A stretch of DNA of 7,812 nt from Oscillospiraceae bacterium. GTDB taxonomy: Bacteria > Bacillota > Clostridia > Oscillospirales > Ruminococcaceae. Shown here piece by piece: positions 5,172 through 7,812 of this stretch. The position numbers and the translations under genes were made by a program. The stretch is from positions 1 through 7,812 of the forward strand of contig JARBTU010000072.1 in NCBI GenBank assembly GCA_029240015.1. Reading direction: 5' to 3'. Numbering within the stretch: position 1 is the stretch's first letter; the number at the start of each line of letters is the position of its first letter. The notes beneath the pieces were generated by a model that ran no database searches, had not been told where the DNA came from, and saw only the letters and a program-made list of their open reading frames with translations.

Positions 5172-6035
5172 TTATGCTTTATTTACTGAACCGAAAAGTT
5201 CCATTTTTTCTTTTACAGTCGCTTTAATTGCTTCAAAGCCTGGATTTAAAAGTTTACGAGGGTCAAAGCCTTTTCCGGATAAATCTTTTCCTGCTTCAAT
5301 ATATTTACGTGTTGCATCCGCAAAAGTAAGTTGGCATTCTGTATTTACGTTTATTTTTGAAACGCCAAGAGAAATCGCTTTTTGAATCATATCTTCAGGA
5401 ATTCCCGTTCCACCATGAAGAACAAGCGGCATACCTGTTGTTTTCGCTTGAATTTCAGCCAAAACATCAAAGTTAAGTCCTGTCCAGTTTGCAGGATATT
5501 TTCCGTGGATATTTCCGATTCCTGCAGCAAGCATGGTCACGCCAAGATCAGCAATTGCCTTACATTCATTTGGATCAGCAACTTCACCGTTACCGATAAC
5601 TCCGTCTTCTTCTCCGCCGATGGAACCTACTTCTGCTTCAACAGAAATGCCTTTTTCTCCGGCAATTCTGATAAGCTCTTTGGTTTTTTCGATGTTTTCT
5701 TCAATCGGATAATGAGAACCGTCGAACATAACAGAGGAAAAACCGGCTTTGATAACTTCCAATGAGCCTTCATAGCTTCCATGGTCAAGGTGTAACGCAA
5801 CAGGAACTGTAATTTTTAGCTCCTCCATCATACCGTTAACCATTCCAACGACTGTCTTATATCCAGCCATATATTTTCCAGCACCTTCAGAAACTCCCAG
5901 TATTACAGGAGAATTGTTTTCTTGTGCGGTTAACAGAACAGCTTTTGTCCATTCAAGGTTATTGATGTTAAATTGACCTACTGCGTATTTGCCGTCTTTT
6001 GCTTTGTTTACCATTTCTTTTGCAGAAACCAACAT
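5172..6035 (-). CDS. fba: Class II fructose-1,6-bisphosphate aldolase
   Basis: A 287-residue cytosolic zinc enzyme that interconverts fructose-1,6-bisphosphate with dihydroxyacetone phosphate and glyceraldehyde-3-phosphate in glycolysis and gluconeogenesis. The fold-typical start is MLVSAKEMVNKAKDGKYAVG. HLDHGS (82-87) carries the catalytic Asp84 and zinc ligand His85; the other expected zinc ligands are His177 in GNIHGKY and His207 in LHGGTG. VEAEVGSIGGEED (132-144) and the phosphate-site segments GGTG and NVNTE (229-233) are present. The length is typical of the FbaA type. The frame continues upstream to an ATG at 6086, but AAGGAGG (6045-6051) lies 9 nt from the ATG at 6035 and the promoter at 6075-6103 overlaps the longer version, so the shorter start is correct. 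It is a single-gene unit with its own promoter and terminator. Confidence 0.97.
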   Translation of the reverse strand: MLVSAKEMVNKAKDGKYAVGQFNINNLEWTKAVLLTAQENNSPVILGVSEGAGKYMAGYKTVVGMVNGMMEELKITVPVALHLDHGSYEGSLEVIKAGFSSVMFDGSHYPIEENIEKTKELIRIAGEKGISVEAEVGSIGGEEDGVIGNGEVADPNECKAIADLGVTMLAAGIGNIHGKYPANWTGLNFDVLAEIQAKTTGMPLVLHGGTGIPEDMIQKAISLGVSKINVNTECQLTFADATRKYIEAGKDLSGKGFDPRKLLNPGFEAIKATVKEKMELFGSVNKA

Positions 6036-6044
6036 ATTAAAAGT

Positions 6045-6051
6045 CCTCCTT
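6045..6051 (-). promoter_or_regulatory. Ribosome binding site deciding the aldolase start
   Basis: AAGGAGG, a full Shine-Dalgarno match, is 9 nt upstream of the ATG at 6035. It fits the high expression expected of a glycolytic enzyme and rules against the upstream in-frame ATG at 6086. Confidence 0.9.
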
Positions 6052-6074
6052 GCAAGATTTAAATAACAGTAATT

Positions 6075-6103
6075 ATTATAAGGCATATTCTAAAAAAAAT
6101 CAA
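6075..6103 (-). promoter_or_regulatory. fba: Promoter of the aldolase gene
   Basis: TTGATT (6098-6103), a 17-bp spacer containing a T tract, and a perfect TATAAT (6075-6080) on the minus strand. The predicted start point near 6068 leaves a leader of about 33 nt. Confidence 0.75.
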
Positions 6104-6120
6104 ACAAATTTTTCATATTT

Positions 6121-6152
6121 ATGGCATCTGTTAAAAAAATAACAGATGCCAT
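6121..6152. terminator. 13-bp perfect hairpin between the carboxypeptidase and aldolase genes
   Basis: ATGGCATCTGTTA (6121-6133) and TAACAGATGCCAT (6140-6152) pair perfectly around an A6 loop. It lies about 60 nt past the carboxypeptidase stop and upstream of the aldolase promoter, so it probably ends the carboxypeptidase transcript. The T-rich tail is better on the plus strand (GCTTTTATTATATATTTT) than on the minus strand (AAATATGAAAAATTTG), which is the wrong way round for that role. A protein-binding dyad at about -53 to -84 of the aldolase gene is an alternative. Confidence 0.55.
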
Positions 6153-6213
6153 GCTTTTATTATATATTTTAACATAATAATAAATATTGCTGTCGAAATC
6201 AAGCCATATCTTT

Positions 6214-7224
6214 TTATTTCAGATAGTTCCTATAAATCTCAAAAGAATCATAGATGGGCTTGTACTTTCCAGAACCATTTGTAGTTATTGCAATATATTC
6301 TTTCCCGTCTTTGATTGCAAAGCTTGCCAAACAATGCCCCGATTCACTTGTATATCCTGTTTTTCCGCCAAGTATGGTTACATTCTCCACCTCTGTTCCA
6401 TACATTCTGCTGAACATCGTGCTCGTGAGCAAAATACCTTTCGGATGCTGTTCTGTTTTCCCTGTTGTGTATTGATAGGTAGAAAGAATTTTTCTGCACA
6501 TCTCATTTTTCATGGCGTAATTAAGAATCATCGCCATATCAACAACTGTGCTGTAATGACTTGCATTATGCAATCCGCTGGTGTTCATAAAATGCGTATT
6601 TTTTAATCCCATTGAGACTGCCTTTTGATTCATCAGTTCAACAAAACCACTTTCAGAACCGCTAACCACTTCTGCGATTCCCATTGCGGCATCTGCTCCT
6701 GAAGGAAGAATAGCACCATAAAGCATATCGATCAATTTTGCTTTTTCTCCCTCAAGGAATCCCGCTTGGGTGGCATTTTGTTGATAGAGAGGCAATAAAA
6801 TCTCGTTTGTCATAGTGAATGTCTGGTTTAAATCTTTTATATTTTCCACTGCAACAATCAGCGTCATAATTTTTGTGAGAGAAGCAGGATAAATCCGCTC
6901 ATCGGACTTTCGCTGGGCTAATATGGCATTGTTATCTACCTCGATCAGTACGGCGTGCTTGCCGTTCACTTTGCTTCCAAAAGTTTTTGTGTCTGTGGTC
7001 ACATCGGGATACACCATCTGCTGAGTCTTCACACTTAATCCTGTCATGTTATCTGAATCTTTTTGCGTTTTTTCTCCTGAAGTGATAGAGCCTTTATTTT
7101 CGCTTTTATTGTTAATGTGCGCAAAATAACTCGACAGACTTGTCACAAAAACAAAAAGTAAAACTAAAGATATAATATATAAAATCTGTTTAATAATATT
7201 CTTTTTTTGCCTTTTTCTAGACAT
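6214..7224 (-). CDS. D-alanyl-D-alanine carboxypeptidase (serine-type, DacF/PBP5-like)
   Basis: A 336-residue penicillin-binding protein of the S11 peptidase type, which trims the terminal D-Ala from peptidoglycan stem peptides outside the cell. It has a basic N-terminus (MSRKRQKK), one hydrophobic segment at about 11-32 acting as signal peptide or membrane anchor, a polar linker to about 85, then the catalytic domain. Active-site motifs are SLTK (115-118, nucleophile Ser115), SGA at 175-177 in the SxN position, and KTG at 288-290. The domain ends soon after, with no PBP5-type C-terminal domain or amphipathic anchor, so the N-terminal segment may anchor the protein. GGGA 7 nt before the ATG supports the start. 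It lies between the undecaprenyl-diphosphatase terminator and the aldolase gene. Confidence 0.93.
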   Translation of the reverse strand: MSRKRQKKNIIKQILYIISLVLLFVFVTSLSSYFAHINNKSENKGSITSGEKTQKDSDNMTGLSVKTQQMVYPDVTTDTKTFGSKVNGKHAVLIEVDNNAILAQRKSDERIYPASLTKIMTLIVAVENIKDLNQTFTMTNEILLPLYQQNATQAGFLEGEKAKLIDMLYGAILPSGADAAMGIAEVVSGSESGFVELMNQKAVSMGLKNTHFMNTSGLHNASHYSTVVDMAMILNYAMKNEMCRKILSTYQYTTGKTEQHPKGILLTSTMFSRMYGTEVENVTILGGKTGYTSESGHCLASFAIKDGKEYIAITTNGSGKYKPIYDSFEIYRNYLK

Positions 7225-7292
7225 ATTTTTATCCCATTCCCTGCTAATCTTTAATTTTGTAAACTTATAAAAAAGTTAAACATAATGATATT

Positions 7293-7321
7293 ATTATATA
7301 ATAATCGACGTTAAATTACAA
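7293..7321 (-). promoter_or_regulatory. Promoter of the carboxypeptidase gene
   Basis: TTGTAA (7316-7321), an exact 17-bp spacer and a perfect TATAAT (7293-7298) on the minus strand. The start point near 7286 gives a leader of about 62 nt. The surrounding gap is extremely AT-rich, so chance matches are more likely, but the spacing is ideal. Confidence 0.6.
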
Positions 7322-7328
7322 TAATCGA
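7300..7328. repeat. Direct repeat AATAATCGA across the carboxypeptidase promoter
   Basis: AATAATCGA occurs at 7300-7308 and 7320-7328, exactly 20 bp apart, about two helical turns. One copy lies in the promoter spacer and the other overlaps and runs upstream of the -35. This arrangement would suit a dimeric regulator, but the AT-rich context weakens the case. Confidence 0.35.
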
Positions 7329-7373
7329 ATAAAATTTTATAAAAATTTTTGATTCTTTTAACTCTTTTAACTA

Positions 7374-7425
7374 TAATAAATAAAAACCATGAATCTAGCA
7401 TATGATTCATGGTTTTTATTTATTA
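7374..7425 (-). terminator. Strong terminator of the undecaprenyl-diphosphatase gene
   Basis: A 22-bp perfect inverted repeat (7374-7395 and 7404-7425) with an 8-nt loop, TAGCATAT. The core is AACCATGAATC paired with GATTCATGGTT, with A tracts on one side and T tracts on the other, so it could work in both directions. It begins 21 nt after the uppP stop codon. Confidence 0.9.
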
Positions 7426-7446
7426 ATTCATTTAAAAACTCTGTGA

Positions 7447-7812
7447 TTATTTGAAAAAAATCGTTTGGAAAGAAAAATACAACAGCACTAAGATACCAAG
7501 TACAATCCTATACCATCCAAATATCTTAAAGTCATTCTTTTGAATGTAACTTACAAGGAATTTTATTGCGAAAATTGACACGACAAAGGCAACAATCATT
7601 CCAATCAATAGGGTCATGATTTCGCTTCCTGTAAAATCAAAACCAAATTTTAACATTTTGATAAGGCTTGCACCAAGCATTGCAGGAATCGCTAAGAAAA
7701 ACGTAAACTCGGCGGCGACTGTTCTTGATGTACCGATCAGAATGGCACCTATAATGGTAGCACCCGAACGTGATGTTCCCGGAATCACAGACAATAACTG
7801 AAAAACACCAAT
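7447..7812 (-). CDS. uppP: Undecaprenyl-diphosphatase (BacA/UppP), C-terminal part (partial)
   Basis: The last 121 residues of a membrane enzyme that dephosphorylates undecaprenyl diphosphate so that the lipid carrier can be reused in cell-wall synthesis; it also confers bacitracin tolerance. The frame is open through the right edge and the N-terminal half is outside the window, so the TTG near 7794 is an internal codon and not a start. The fragment reads IGVFQLLSVIPGTSRSGATI: PGTSRSG is the second conserved UppP motif, with the Arg equivalent to the catalytic Arg174 of the E. coli enzyme. At least three further hydrophobic segments follow, ending TIFFK. A cell-wall neighbour, the carboxypeptidase, lies downstream but is separated by a strong terminator and has its own promoter. 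Confidence 0.93.
   Translation of the reverse strand: MGVFQLLSVIPGTSRSGATIIGAILIGTSRTVAAEFTFFLAIPAMLGASLIKMLKFGFDFTGSEIMTLLIGMIVAFVVSIFAIKFLVSYIQKNDFKIFGWYRIVLGILVLLYFSFQTIFFK

Noticed and set aside
5172..6086. Aldolase with 17 extra N-terminal residues starting at 6086
   Set aside because: The promoter -10 and predicted start point lie inside the extension, and a perfect AAGGAGG serves the ATG at 6035, which matches the family start MLVSAKEM.
1..7812. CRISPR array, tRNA/rRNA, insertion sequence, prophage, or defence system
   Set aside because: No repeat-spacer pattern, RNA gene signature, transposase, integrase or defence-type domain was seen; every large open stretch is explained by a housekeeping or transport gene.

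Overview
This is a low-GC, gene-dense window of bacterial chromosome. The gene set suggests an anaerobic Gram-positive (Firmicutes/Clostridia-type) organism: strong AAGGAGG-type ribosome sites, SigA-like promoters, a class II fructose-bisphosphate aldolase starting MLVSAKEM, a PflX-type radical SAM activase and a biotin-dependent Na+-decarboxylase beta subunit. Species assignment is inference; there is no rRNA or tRNA to anchor it.

Layout, left to right. (1) Positions 1-1466, minus strand: a flavin reductase-like protein, then an ABC ATPase, then the first 41 codons of its membrane partner (ATGA overlap). (2) 1467-1636: divergent promoter region, with a 9-bp inverted repeat around the rightward promoter. 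(3) 1637-2539, plus strand: the only rightward gene, a PflX-like radical SAM protein, ending 4 bp from the next gene. (4) 2544-3692, minus: the Na+-pumping decarboxylase beta subunit, with no partner subunits in the window. (5) 3693-3904: leader of that gene, with a good promoter, a GC-richer segment and a terminator-like hairpin just before the start codon. This is the most interesting non-coding stretch. (6) 3905-5029, minus: AI-2E family membrane protein. (7) 5172-6035, minus: class II fructose-bisphosphate aldolase with its own promoter and terminator. (8) 6214-7224, minus: D-Ala-D-Ala carboxypeptidase. (9) 7447-7812, minus: the C-terminal part of undecaprenyl-diphosphatase, followed by a terminator with a 22-bp perfect stem.

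The genes look like ordinary core functions in mostly single-gene transcription units: cell wall (carboxypeptidase, UppP), glycolysis (aldolase), sodium energetics (beta subunit, perhaps the AI-2E protein), a radical SAM activase, and a flavin reductase/ABC exporter unit. I see no CRISPR array, transposase, phage gene, toxin-antitoxin pair or defence system. The best candidate for something undescribed is the roughly 168-nt leader in front of the decarboxylase beta subunit. It could be an attenuator or riboswitch, a short independent RNA, or a small-protein gene; the sequence alone does not decide between these.
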